A stretch of DNA of 64,000 bases from a virus. Both the position numbers and the translations under genes were made by a program. This document shows positions 26,185 through 35,300 of the stretch, piece after piece. Each line of letters opens with the position of its first letter. Position 1 is the first letter of the stretch. The notes beneath the pieces were generated by a model that ran no database searches, was not told the DNA's origin, and saw only the letters and a list, made by a program, of their open reading frames with translations. The stretch spans positions 1 through 64,000 of the IMG/VR virus record IMGVR_UViG_3300026097_000009, one strand, 5' to 3'.

Positions 26185-27769
26185 AAAAACCAGTACTAAC
26201 GAATATAGGCAATGGTGCAGACTCTTCTGTAATTTGTTCTGTCATCTTTTCGTAAATTTTAGGATCCCAGTCAGCCAATACCGAAGCCATACGAACACAC
26301 AATAGTGTGGCACTTACTAAATCATCGTGTTCTCCGCTTTTTGCTCCAAATCCTACACCGTTAGCAATATAGGTCTTTAATTCTGTTATTAACGGCTTGG
26401 AATAAATTTTCATTTTATTTGTTTCTATGAGATTTTTAAATTTAGAACAGGCTGTAATTTTATTTTTATGAGTTGTGTTAAATCCCTTACGGAACCTACG
26501 TACATGTCCTTTTCTTATAGGCTCGCTCAAGAACAATCCAGGAAAATTATCTTCGCCGATATCATTAATAACAATAAGTGCGGCTTCTCCTAGAGTGTTG
26601 TTTTCTACAGAATAATAAATTTGTGGTTCACCGCCTTTTGATTTCGCAGTATCTTGTATGTATTTCAAAATATCTCTAAGAATCTTCACCTGCTGTTGTA
26701 CCGGAGTTGTATTGTGTCGCCATTCAGCTACCTGATCCATTGAAGGCATTTCAAAAACTTGAATTGCGCCATAATCGCCTCCGGTTCCTAAACTAGGATC
26801 TAGCGCAACTAGATATGTAGCTTTCGGGTTTATATCTTTATACCAACGAGTTTGTCCCATGGTAAGCATAGGATCTTTGCCTTCTAATTCAACAAGTTTT
26901 ACACTGTTGATCAGTGTTTCGTCAAAAATCAAGAATTCACAATCGAACTCTCGACGAAATCTTTCTTCACCGATTTTTGCCTTTTCTTCTGCGGCCCAAT
27001 CATCATCTCTATCGGGATGTTCGGTCCATGGTGCAAAAAACGGATAAAATCCATTTAAGCCAACTTCTCGGTCATTGCCGTGCGCATCAAACTTTTTCTG
27101 AGCCTCTGTCCAAATCATCGCAAATTGATCTTCATCTGAGTTTGGTGTTGAAGTTACAATACACTTACCGCCCGTTGACAGTGTAGGTGAAAGTGCTGTC
27201 CAGAACTCTTTGGCTTTTTCGGGAGGTTGTACAAACGCAAACTCGTCGCAGTAAATTAATGACAATGACTTACCACGTCCTGTGTTTTCTGTTGTGGTGG
27301 TTGCTTGTACACGACTACCATTATCAAATTCAACAGTATTTCTGTTATATGTATAAATTCCTGCACGAACAAAATCAGGCAATTGCTCATAACCGTATCT
27401 GAAACGATTCATAATATCTTGAGCACCTACATATTTGTGTGCGGCAATTAGAATTTGTGATTCGGGAACAAACATTGCATACCATAACAAATATCCTGCG
27501 GCACAGGTCGTCTTTCCCATCTGTCTAGGGAGCATAGCAACAGTATATCTGTAATCGTTGTAAGAGGCAATAAGATCTTTTTGAAATCCGTATGGTTCAA
27601 AAGGAATAGAACCTTTAGTAGGATGTTGAATTTTTAGAAAGTTTTGCATAAAATACAAAGGACCACCTTTTAAGTCCATGCACTTTTCTAAATGCTCAAT
27701 TTCTGTTTCAGTGTAACGCTGTTTTGCATGCGCTTTTTTAACAAGAACGCCGTCTAATGATTTGCTCAT
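26183..27769 (-). CDS. 17: terminase large subunit (gp17)
   Basis: 528 residues. The packaging ATPase has Walker A PRQMGKTT (81-88) and Walker B LIYCDEFAF (171-179). The C-terminal RNase H-like nuclease begins at VALDPSLGTGGDYGA with its catalytic Asp, and ends with the EHDDLVSATLL acidic motif. It translocates DNA into the prohead and cuts the concatemer. It is T4-like in length and separated from the small subunit by three virion genes. Confidence 0.96.
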   Translation of the reverse strand: MSKSLDGVLVKKAHAKQRYTETEIEHLEKCMDLKGGPLYFMQNFLKIQHPTKGSIPFEPYGFQKDLIASYNDYRYTVAMLPRQMGKTTCAAGYLLWYAMFVPESQILIAAHKYVGAQDIMNRFRYGYEQLPDFVRAGIYTYNRNTVEFDNGSRVQATTTTENTGRGKSLSLIYCDEFAFVQPPEKAKEFWTALSPTLSTGGKCIVTSTPNSDEDQFAMIWTEAQKKFDAHGNDREVGLNGFYPFFAPWTEHPDRDDDWAAEEKAKIGEERFRREFDCEFLIFDETLINSVKLVELEGKDPMLTMGQTRWYKDINPKATYLVALDPSLGTGGDYGAIQVFEMPSMDQVAEWRHNTTPVQQQVKILRDILKYIQDTAKSKGGEPQIYYSVENNTLGEAALIVINDIGEDNFPGLFLSEPIRKGHVRRFRKGFNTTHKNKITACSKFKNLIETNKMKIYSKPLITELKTYIANGVGFGAKSGEHDDLVSATLLCVRMASVLADWDPKIYEKMTEQITEESAPLPIFVSTGF

Positions 27770-27774
27770 AGCTT

Positions 27775-27782
27775 TATTTAAC
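27775..27782 (-). promoter_or_regulatory. T4-like late promoter candidate (GTTAAATA) for terL
   Basis: Minus-strand GTTAAATA five bases before the terL ATG, immediately downstream of a terminator hairpin. This terminator/late-promoter/gene order recurs at 31682-31724. Confidence 0.4.
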
Positions 27783-27783
27783 C

Positions 27784-27810
27784 AAAAAAATAGGGCCGTT
27801 CGACCCTATT
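27784..27810 (-). terminator. rho-independent terminator upstream of terL
   Basis: On the minus strand an AATAGGG/CCCTATT stem with an eight-base loop is followed by seven Ts. It ends the unit containing the 145-residue protein gene. Confidence 0.82.
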
Positions 27811-27827
27811 GATTTTGTTATTCTATT

Positions 27828-28265
27828 TTAAGAGTGTGTAAAATTACTGAATGAAGTTTTGACTTCGCAGGTTATTGCTGTCATATCAAAATCGTTATTG
27901 CCATAGTCAACACCTAACGCAACAATTTCATCTTCAATTTGCTCTACCAATGTTTCAGCACCGGCGCCATCATAATCTAAACTTTGATTCGATTGTTCTA
28001 CTGCAAACGCCATTTGTGTATTTCCATCGAACAAATCTCCACGAATTACAATGGTTGCATACTTTTGAATAATTTCAATAACTGCTTGAATTGCTTCATT
28101 TGCACCTGTTTCAGCGTTTGCCGCGGCGACAAAATCAACAACAAAAAAAGTTAAAGGTTTGTTGCCGTAAAAATCAATTGCGGTTGCATCGAATACACTT
28201 TTTTTATTTTCTGCAACGAGTATAGAACTGCCGCCGCCGATTGTTGCTGTTAATAAATCTGCCAT
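27828..28265 (-). CDS. putative virion structural protein
   Basis: 145 residues, acidic, with alternating strand-like segments (ATIGGGSSILVAEN, PLTFFVVDFVAAANAETGAN) and a helix EAIQAVIEIIQKYATIVI. I see no enzymatic motif. It lies in the packaging/structural unit just before a terminator. The composition and small, soluble beta-rich pattern fit a virion component; I recall a similar protein beside gp17 in marine T4-like phages. Confidence 0.65.
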   Translation of the reverse strand: MADLLTATIGGGSSILVAENKKSVFDATAIDFYGNKPLTFFVVDFVAAANAETGANEAIQAVIEIIQKYATIVIRGDLFDGNTQMAFAVEQSNQSLDYDGAGAETLVEQIEDEIVALGVDYGNNDFDMTAITCEVKTSFSNFTHS

Positions 28266-28730
28266 TTATCTTTCCTTTATTTCTTGTAGTGTTTTATGAA
28301 GTTGTTCTTTGATTGACTCTTCTAAATCGTCTGCATGACTAATTTTTTGTAAAGGATTATCGCCTCCACCTACTTTATTATTAGTTTTCTTAGGACGATT
28401 CATGCCGCCTGCGAGCTTGTTCAACATATAGTCTATATCTTTTACATCTTCGTCAGGTTCATTTGCATAAGCTTCTTCTTGTGGCTCATCCATGACAGCT
28501 AGGTCTGGTTGATAATCACCATCCATGTCAATATCCAACTCACTGTCATTGCTTGAATGTGTGTTTAAGTCCGACAAAAGGCCTAGAATATCTTTCATAC
28601 CGTCAACCCCTTGAGCATTAATGTTTATACTCATAGAAGGCTTAGGATCCTGGGGTGTTACTACAGGCATAGGTGCTTCGTCTACTTTCTCGATGTTATC
28701 AATTGCTTCAAGCAATGTTTTCAATTCCAT
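28266..28730 (-). CDS. acidic head-associated protein candidate
   Basis: 154 residues, strongly acidic in the middle (ELDIDMDGDYQPDL, DEPQEEAYANEPDEDVKDID). It starts with an amphipathic helix MELKTLLEAIDNIEKVDEAP resembling capsid-targeting leaders of T4-type internal head proteins. The C-terminus is a charged helix. The gene abuts its neighbours with no spacing. The function is inferred only from context: a scaffold, core or packaged protein. Confidence 0.6.
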   Translation of the reverse strand: MELKTLLEAIDNIEKVDEAPMPVVTPQDPKPSMSININAQGVDGMKDILGLLSDLNTHSSNDSELDIDMDGDYQPDLAVMDEPQEEAYANEPDEDVKDIDYMLNKLAGGMNRPKKTNNKVGGGDNPLQKISHADDLEESIKEQLHKTLQEIKER

Positions 28731-29273
28731 TTATTTCTCCTCGGTTCCTGCAGATAATGCATGACCAAAATCTTTATTTTTTTCTTCTTTTTGTGTTTCT
28801 TTTCGTTGATTCTCTAAATCTTTCAAAAAGTTTGTATTGTATTCGTCACCGAAATATTCCTTCGATTCGGCATTTGTAAGTTCTTCATAGTTTGTGTTAG
28901 TTAAAAGCGTTTCGTCAGTAAGCAGTTCGCCTTTTGTAGCTTGATCAACTTCTGAAGGATCCATACTGTTTCTAACTATAATTTTTTCTTCGCTAATATC
29001 AAATTCTTTTATAATGCTGGCGATTTCAGGCGGTGTAATTGGATATTGTGTTTGTACAGAAAAGATGCTTACTTCTTGATTTCTTAAATCTGGAAAATCT
29101 AAAGGTACTCGCTGTATAGGAGTTTCCGACTCCTTTTTAATTTCGAGGGGTTCGTATGATGTCAACGCTTCTTTCAATTTACCTTCAAAATCGTCCACAA
29201 TCTTACCCGCAACTTTTACTTTGTGCGTGTAGATTTTTTGACTTTCAGTTAAATATTCTTTAAAACTTTTCAT
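28731..29273 (-). CDS. head-associated protein candidate with capsid-targeting-like leader
   Basis: 180 residues, beginning MKSFKEYLTESQKI, a short amphipathic helix very like the leader of T4 internal/core proteins (MKTYQEF type) that is cleaved by the prohead protease. The remaining sequence is acidic with a Lys/Glu-rich C-terminus (NQRKETQKEEKNKD). A late promoter precedes it. It may be carried in the head or serve as a scaffold component. No catalytic motif. Confidence 0.6.
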   Translation of the reverse strand: MKSFKEYLTESQKIYTHKVKVAGKIVDDFEGKLKEALTSYEPLEIKKESETPIQRVPLDFPDLRNQEVSIFSVQTQYPITPPEIASIIKEFDISEEKIIVRNSMDPSEVDQATKGELLTDETLLTNTNYEELTNAESKEYFGDEYNTNFLKDLENQRKETQKEEKNKDFGHALSAGTEEK

Positions 29274-29278
29274 AATAG

Positions 29279-29286
29279 TATTTATT
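29279..29286 (-). promoter_or_regulatory. T4-like late promoter (AATAAATA)
   Basis: Minus-strand AATAAATA five bases before the ATG at 29273, overlapping the stop region of gene 16. Confidence 0.45.
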
Positions 29287-29758
29287 CTTCTTTCCTTAAT
29301 TTTTTCAATAGCTCGTTTCTATCTGAAATTATATAACCTTCACCGGATAAAGTATCTTCTTCCGGTTTGCTATCTTTGTCTATTTTCATTTTTTTAAGTT
29401 GAAGGTCGATTGCTTTTAATTTCCTATCAATCTTTGCTGATTTGGCGTCTATAGCATTTTTTAACATGCCGCTTGCAACTTCGAAAATTCTTCCACTATA
29501 TCGAACTTCGACATTCATTCCGAGATCCATTAAATCGTCATATGCTTGTTCTGCCTTTTCGGATAATGAATCTAAATCACCTTCTTCAAGAGATTCTAGC
29601 TCTTGTATTGCAGGTAAATCGCCAGTAATTTGAGTTACCGCTTGATAACTGTCTTCGATACTGGATACTTCTTGGTGTCCCGCAATTTTTTCTTCGTGGG
29701 CTTCATTAAGTTTCTTTTTATCTTCCAAGTTAAAAATTTCTTCTAATTTTTTAGTCAT
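29282..29758 (-). CDS. 16: terminase small subunit (gp16-like)
   Basis: 158 residues, helical and charged. The N-terminus MTKKLEEIFNLEDKKKL and the central coiled-coil region (LDSLSEKAEQAYDDLMDLGM; AKSAKIDRKLKAIDLQLKKM) match marine T4-like gp16 proteins, which form rings and regulate the gp17 motor. The size (T4 gp16 is 164) and position in the packaging block agree. Divergence from T4 itself is large, so part of the call rests on context. Confidence 0.75.
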   Translation of the reverse strand: MTKKLEEIFNLEDKKKLNEAHEEKIAGHQEVSSIEDSYQAVTQITGDLPAIQELESLEEGDLDSLSEKAEQAYDDLMDLGMNVEVRYSGRIFEVASGMLKNAIDAKSAKIDRKLKAIDLQLKKMKIDKDSKPEEDTLSGEGYIISDRNELLKKLRKEE

Positions 29759-29766
29759 AATTTTAC

Positions 29767-30207
29767 TTATCGTCTTTTGCCGCCTGTGTGAAAGATTTCA
29801 TCTTCATTCACTACTCTAAATTTAAGATTTTTTTGTTTACACCAAACATTTGCCGCTTCCCACTTAGCAAGATTTTTTACATATTGTTCTTGGTTATATC
29901 TACTGTTGCCTACCTTTTCTCTAAGTGTATGGTTGCTGGGTTTTACTTCAACTACTTCAGCATGTTTGTTGCCGAACTTATCTTCATAAACAACAAGAAA
30001 GTCAGGAACATATATTGTGTGTTTGCCAGTAAAAGGATCTTTATAAGGAATTTTAATAGTTTCCGATGACCATTGAATAATGCTAGGGTGTTCGTCTAGC
30101 ATTCTCATAAAAACAAATTCCCACGAACTACGAGCTAACGGTTTCTTCGTTCCCGAATATTTCTTCGGGTTTTTCATTTTAAAATGGCCTTGAGCAAATC
30201 TTGGCAT
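29767..30207 (-). CDS. 4: head completion protein, gp4-like (TnsA-type nuclease fold)
   Basis: 146 residues. Conserved residues fit a PD-(D/E)xK nuclease fold: Glu30 in SSWEF, Asp69 in VPDFLV and Glu87-x-Lys89 in VVEVKP, followed by a helix with RYNQEQY. T4 gp4 (gp50/65) completes the head after packaging, before neck attachment, and has this TnsA-like core. It starts at the TAATG-type junction with the upstream 122-residue gene. Confidence 0.85.
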   Translation of the reverse strand: MPRFAQGHFKMKNPKKYSGTKKPLARSSWEFVFMRMLDEHPSIIQWSSETIKIPYKDPFTGKHTIYVPDFLVVYEDKFGNKHAEVVEVKPSNHTLREKVGNSRYNQEQYVKNLAKWEAANVWCKQKNLKFRVVNEDEIFHTGGKRR

Positions 30208-30575
30208 TATGCACCTATGTTTCTTTGTTGTTCGTTTGTTACGATGTCTTGTTGACGATATCCTAATGTGCTTAAAGGAATTCTGTTGTTATTTAAAATT
30301 TCTCCCACCAACGCAGAAATTTGAATTTGATTAAATCCTTTAATTTGATCTAATATCGTGAATATAGGTGTTTCGTCAATTTTAGCTTGTTTTAGTAAAG
30401 CAAGACCGCTCACTATTGCCGCGTCTTTGCCAAATCCTGCACTTGTAAAAAATCCAATCACAGCATCAATTTCGTTTGCATTAAAAGATATAGGGACTTC
30501 CCCATATGCTTCGAAAAAAAGTTTAGTTCCGGCCGCACTGTCTTGAATAATTTTAGGAGGTAGGTTAGTTGCCAT
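30207..30575 (-). CDS. putative structural protein of unknown function
   Basis: 122 residues of alternating helices with small hydrophobics (AVIGFFTSAGFGKDAAIVSGLALLKQAK), no signal peptide and no motif. It sits between the tube-like protein and gp4, with no gap on either side. Similar small proteins occur at this place in marine T4-like genomes as I recall; the role may be in neck or baseplate assembly. Confidence 0.65.
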   Translation of the reverse strand: MATNLPPKIIQDSAAGTKLFFEAYGEVPISFNANEIDAVIGFFTSAGFGKDAAIVSGLALLKQAKIDETPIFTILDQIKGFNQIQISALVGEILNNNRIPLSTLGYRQQDIVTNEQQRNIGA

Positions 30576-31676
30576 TTAAGAAGATCCTTGCGTGTCTGTA
30601 AGATTTTTTTGAGAAGCTGTAGTTGTTGTAGTTGTTCCTTGGTTCTTTGGAAATATTGCGCCTGCAACACCGCTAACGGTATTTACGATACCATTAATTG
30701 ATTCGGGACTTCTAATAAGATTTATAGCTTCTGCTTTGAGAGAATCCTTATCTAAATTTTTAAAATTTTTATAAGTGTTAATAGCGCCGATTGCTGTGCC
30801 TAAAAAGTTTTGTGGACTCGAAAATGCTGTTCCGTCAGCTACTGATCCAAAAATACTTTCTAAGCCGTCCAAGACGCCGCCTTCGCTGGTGAGAGTTGAG
30901 AGACCTCCGCCTGCAAGTGTCAAAGGAGATGGTGAATTATCATAGTATAATGTCGCGAATCCTTTTGGATTATCTCGTTTTACAATTCCTCCACTATAGT
31001 ATACTGATTCGTATTCGACAGACATTTTGTTTTCCATCGGCATTGAATCTTCTGCATAGTCTGGAGTTCCGTGTTGCCAGGTTTTAATTTTTGGATTTAC
31101 CAAAGTGTAACCTAACCAACGTTGTCTAGCCATAGTATAAATTGAAATATTCTTAAAAAACGGTACTGATCGGCCGTTATCTAAACCAAACCTATAGTTA
31201 TCAAGGGCTGGGATTTTCTCGTTTCTATAGTGTGTTGCACCAAATGCAGGTTCTGGATTGTTTCTATCTTTAATATAGTATCCGTAATATAATGCCCACA
31301 TTGCATTTATAACGCCGCCGTTATCGTCATGGAAAGTAAAGTCGACAGGATCATAACTGAAATCTTTATACAATACTTTTTTTCTATTGTATTGATTTTT
31401 TGTTTCAGTTGTAAACGTATAATTCGGAAGCGAGCAATTTTTTACAAGATAACCCACTTCTTCTGAATGTTTAGCTTCAAACCCTTTAGATGCTTGTTTC
31501 AGTGCAGTTCTGTCAAATTCAAATCTTACATAGTAGTTAAATTTCGTTCTTGGGGCAAGCCTATAACTATTATCTAGAAATAGTCTAGTTGCATGTTGAA
31601 AATTTCCTACTAACCCTTTTGGATTAGTTAATCCATTTCCAAAACCTGTTAGAAATCTTGTAAACTTGTTTGCCAT
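30576..31676 (-). CDS. tail-tube-related protein (gp19/gp54-like, tube initiator candidate)
   Basis: 366 residues. The segment KFNYYVRFEFDRTALKQ (about 45-61), VGYLVKNCSLPNYTFTTE (about 74-91) and KDFSYDPVDFTFHDDNGGVI follow the tail-tube fold order: a first strand pair, a 'SLPNY' turn and the closing beta hairpin. T4 gp48/gp54 and gp19 share this fold. A Gly/Ser-rich region and a hydrophobic C-terminus (NGIVNTVSGVAGAIF) follow. Being next to gp19, with its own late promoter, it may cap the baseplate and start tube polymerisation. Confidence 0.55.
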   Translation of the reverse strand: MANKFTRFLTGFGNGLTNPKGLVGNFQHATRLFLDNSYRLAPRTKFNYYVRFEFDRTALKQASKGFEAKHSEEVGYLVKNCSLPNYTFTTETKNQYNRKKVLYKDFSYDPVDFTFHDDNGGVINAMWALYYGYYIKDRNNPEPAFGATHYRNEKIPALDNYRFGLDNGRSVPFFKNISIYTMARQRWLGYTLVNPKIKTWQHGTPDYAEDSMPMENKMSVEYESVYYSGGIVKRDNPKGFATLYYDNSPSPLTLAGGGLSTLTSEGGVLDGLESIFGSVADGTAFSSPQNFLGTAIGAINTYKNFKNLDKDSLKAEAINLIRSPESINGIVNTVSGVAGAIFPKNQGTTTTTTASQKNLTDTQGSS

Positions 31677-31681
31677 ACTAT

Positions 31682-31689
31682 TATTTAGC
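31682..31689 (-). promoter_or_regulatory. T4-like late promoter (GCTAAATA)
   Basis: Minus-strand GCTAAATA five bases before the ATG at 31676. CTAAATA is the variant reported for marine T4-like late promoters. It follows directly after a terminator. Confidence 0.6.
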
Positions 31690-31692
31690 CAT

Positions 31693-31724
31693 AAAAAAAG
31701 CCCAGTTTATATACTGGGCTTTTT
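31693..31724 (-). terminator. rho-independent terminator after the tail tube gene
   Basis: A 12-base perfect inverted repeat (AAAAAGCCCAGT/ACTGGGCTTTTT) with a six-base loop is followed on the minus strand by seven Ts. The symmetry means it could act on both strands. Confidence 0.9.
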
Positions 31725-31739
31725 ATTACTGGTTGAGTC

Positions 31740-32393
31740 TTACTGACCGCCGCCTGTTGTGTTAGTTCCTAGTGTAGAATTGAATGCGGCTCCGATATCT
31801 TCACCGAATCCTTCAATTGCAGTACCAGTACCGCCTTCAGAACCTTTAAGTTGTTCCATATTGTCATAACGAACAGTTAGTGCTATAGTTGCTGGCTCGT
31901 TTGTTGCGTAGTTCAACTCACCATAATCTACAGATTGTAAGAAACAGCCATAAAGCAAAAATGCTTCCAACGTGTTAACCGTTGCGCCGTTTCCACCGTC
32001 CAAAATTTCAAGTCTAGTAGTAAATTTATAATCAATACCTGATCTTGCAGATGCTTGTTCTTGGAAATCAAATTGCTTCTGAATTTGCTGTCCCACTGAT
32101 TTTTGAACAATACCACTTGCATCGTCACGTAAATTAATCGACATAGTTTGAAATTCATACTTTCCTGCAAGATAAACCCTTGAGTTATAAACAGGTATTT
32201 CCATTTCTGAGAAACTCACTTGAGGTCTCGTTACATCTGTTACCTGTCTAGTCAACTCTGTGTTATCTGCATCAGCACCGAAATTACTTAGAGTAACACG
32301 GAATCTATACTTTAACTTAGGCATCAATAAGCCTTGTGTTGGAGTAATTCCGTTAGTTGGTACTGTAAAATTGTTTAAGCTTGTTAAAGGCAT
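31740..32393 (-). CDS. 19: tail tube protein (gp19)
   Basis: 217 residues. The N-terminus MPLTSLNNFTVPTNGITPTQ, the KYRFRVTLSNFG strand (about 27-38), RQVTDVTRPQVSFSEMEIPVYNSRVY and the YDNMEQLKG C-terminal part match marine gp19. This protein forms the inner hexameric tube through which DNA passes. It lies directly downstream of the sheath gene, as in T4, with overlapping stop and start (TAATG). Slightly longer than T4 gp19 (163) because of C-terminal Gly/Thr additions. Confidence 0.93.
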   Translation of the reverse strand: MPLTSLNNFTVPTNGITPTQGLLMPKLKYRFRVTLSNFGADADNTELTRQVTDVTRPQVSFSEMEIPVYNSRVYLAGKYEFQTMSINLRDDASGIVQKSVGQQIQKQFDFQEQASARSGIDYKFTTRLEILDGGNGATVNTLEAFLLYGCFLQSVDYGELNYATNEPATIALTVRYDNMEQLKGSEGGTGTAIEGFGEDIGAAFNSTLGTNTTGGGQ

Positions 32394-35300
32394 TATATTT
32401 CTCCCGTGTTCTGTACTCTAAGCGGAATGTAAATAAATTCAATAGATTTAACTGGTTCTATAGCAATATCTACATACAACTCATTTCTATCTATTCTGCT
32501 TGGAGTGTTGTTTGATTCATCGCATACTACTGCAAAGTCAAAGATAGCTCTTAAACCAACAAGTTCTAACAGTAAACTTTCAACTGCGCCTTTTATTTCG
32601 TCGCGTGTTAATTTATCGTTTGGTTCGAAAATGTAAGGCTTTGCAAGCTTATCAAGCTGGCTTCTTAAATATGCCACCAATCGTGAAACATTAATTCTAT
32701 CAAGAGCACTTGCATTACTTGCACGAGTCTTTTGCCCGAAGTTTACAAGCCCTACACCTGTAAAGAACGTGATTGGATTTATTTTTAGATCATAAAGCGT
32801 ATCTCGTTGTCCTTCGTTCAGTGCAACAGTTTGGAACTCGCCAGTCAACCCATCGATATAACCAACGCTTGTAGCATTAGTAATACCACCACGTCTTGTA
32901 CCTGCTGGTGCAAACCATGGGAAGCTAACCTGATCACTCAGTGTCATAGTTCTTAGCATCATATGCGAAGGAGGTATTACAGCATTTGTTCCACCTAGAT
33001 CTGTTGTGAATCCGCTTGGATAAAACACTGCCGCATACTCGTCAAAACTAACAAGTCCTTCATCTCCGTTATCAAATGCTAAGTTTTCATTAGATCCCCA
33101 AGATGTTAGTGTAGTTGCATCGCTTTGGATACGGAATGGCGTGTCGCCTACAACAAATGCAGTTAAGCCTCTGTCAATGTTAAGGTTGATAAGATTGCTT
33201 AACAATTCAGTGTATCCTGGACAAGAAATTAAGTTAAAGTTACGTCTTTCAGTATCGCGTAGTTGCTCGTTTACATCTACTGCACTCTTAAGCGCAGATA
33301 CTACAACTTTACGCTGTGCATTACGTCCAAACGCACCGCTGCCGTCTTCGTTATTTGCAGATGCAGTAACCCAACGATCAGTAGCATAACCGCTTTGTGA
33401 TTGTCCTGAACTATAGCCGTCGCCGTTTGGACTGTTAACAGCATCAAATCTTGCGTTATCTTCGCCTAGATTGATGTAGTTGTTAGCATAACGCTTAACA
33501 TTTCCGCCGCTTCTGCGTGTGTTATATAGAAGCATACCAGTTGGATACAAATCTGGATCTGGTGCATCAGTGTCAAGGTAATTGCTGGTTAACAATGTTA
33601 CTATGTTCGCCGCTGTATCCCCAGTAGCACCAGAATCGCCATATCTTGCATCAGCAAACAATACACCGTCTTCTGTTGTTTGATCGGCTGTGTCAAGCTG
33701 GACCCATTCTGCATTATTTGCATCGTACCTATACATTGTCGGGAAATTTTCTAGATCAGCTGTGCTAATCCATAAATCATTTGCAACAAGTGCAGTACCG
33801 TCTGATTGTTCGTCTGGCTCCGAAGCACTTACTATAGGACCAGCTGGATCTGTTAATGGATACTCGTTTAGATAACCTACCCAAGTATTACCGTTATGAA
33901 CCATAATATCAACTTCGCCGAAGTTTGGATTATACCATAACTGTCCATCCGATGGTTCGTTTAATGGCTGGCTTGAAACAGCACTGAACCCTTCTGTGAT
34001 CAAAGGCTTCCAGTTTGTAGCAAGATAATCATCATCGCTTGTTGCAGGTAGACTATAAAAATTAGATGTTCCTACATTTGTAACAACATTATAAGGAGTA
34101 AAGATATCAGCAATCGGCGTTCCGTCGCCGTCTGATATTCTAATGTCTCCGCCTAGCGAATGATACAGTTCAACTTGATTATCGTCTGTTACTCTAGCAT
34201 TTACATTTACTAATCCTGCCGCGTTTACAGCTTCAGCCATTGTATCCGCATCGTTAGCATTTCCAATCGCGTCAAACGAAACTGTGGTTGCACTTGAGAG
34301 GCTAAGTTCTCCTCTAAGGCTTTCCTTTACAGTGAACGTATAAGTTCCAGCAGTAAATGTATCAGCAGTTACAGCCGTGCCAGTGATTGCAGTTTCGCCA
34401 ACACTTGCACGTCTCCATAATTTAAATTGTGCTGTGCCTTTGACTGTTCCTGCAACATCTTCACCTTGAGGTACATTTGCGTTTGTCTGTACAAACAACG
34501 AGTCTACAGTTAAGTTTGCGCCACCGCCTGAACGATCTAAATAGTAAAGTGAAGAATGTGTGCTATCATACAGTGGAGCATTAAATGGTACCCAGCTTTG
34601 AATTGCTGAATTCCACTGACTAACTCTCCAGCGAGCTCCTTGATTTGGCTCGGTTGTTTTAACCCATATTGATCCAGTAGGACGTGGAGTATTACCGGTA
34701 GCTTTCCAAGTTGGAACTCTTGTATGAGGTGTTTGTTGAAGTGCAGGAGGATAGTATGTACCTGTGCTAATTCCTAGATCATCAAGTACGCCAGGATTAT
34801 CGCCTTCTTCAATTTGAATGACACCGCCTGAGGAACTATCTTCTGTAATTGCTGTACCGTCGCTGTACAAATAAAGTGCGCCACTTACATTTTTAGCATA
34901 AATTCCCGGAATAGTTGTTCCTATTGTACTTACTAAACCGTCTAGTGTTTCTGTTCCAGGAACAGTAATAGTTGTTCCATTAATTTTGAAGTTTTCTCCA
35001 CTTGATAGTGTTTCTGTTAACACATCGCCCTGAACTGCAGGATGGCTTGCAATCCAATCTGCAGAACCTACCAATACCCAAGAGCCGGCGTCAACTCCTG
35101 CTCCTAAGCCGCTGCCTGCTGATTTGTAATACAGTTTTGCATTTTCTTTGATGGTTGTTCCTGTTTCGAATACAACCGCATAATCGCCTATCGCTCCAAC
35201 ACTGCCCTTAGGTGCATTACTGGTAATTCTGCTTGAATCGTCATCTGTCAATACTATAGGTTGCTTGTAACTAAAACGCTGTCCGCCTGTAGTAGTGGCA

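Noticed and set aside
26171-26186. TTG start at 26186 for the 920-residue protein
   Set aside because: It lies inside the late promoter element; the ATG at 26171 is five bases from the element, the same spacing as at other late genes.
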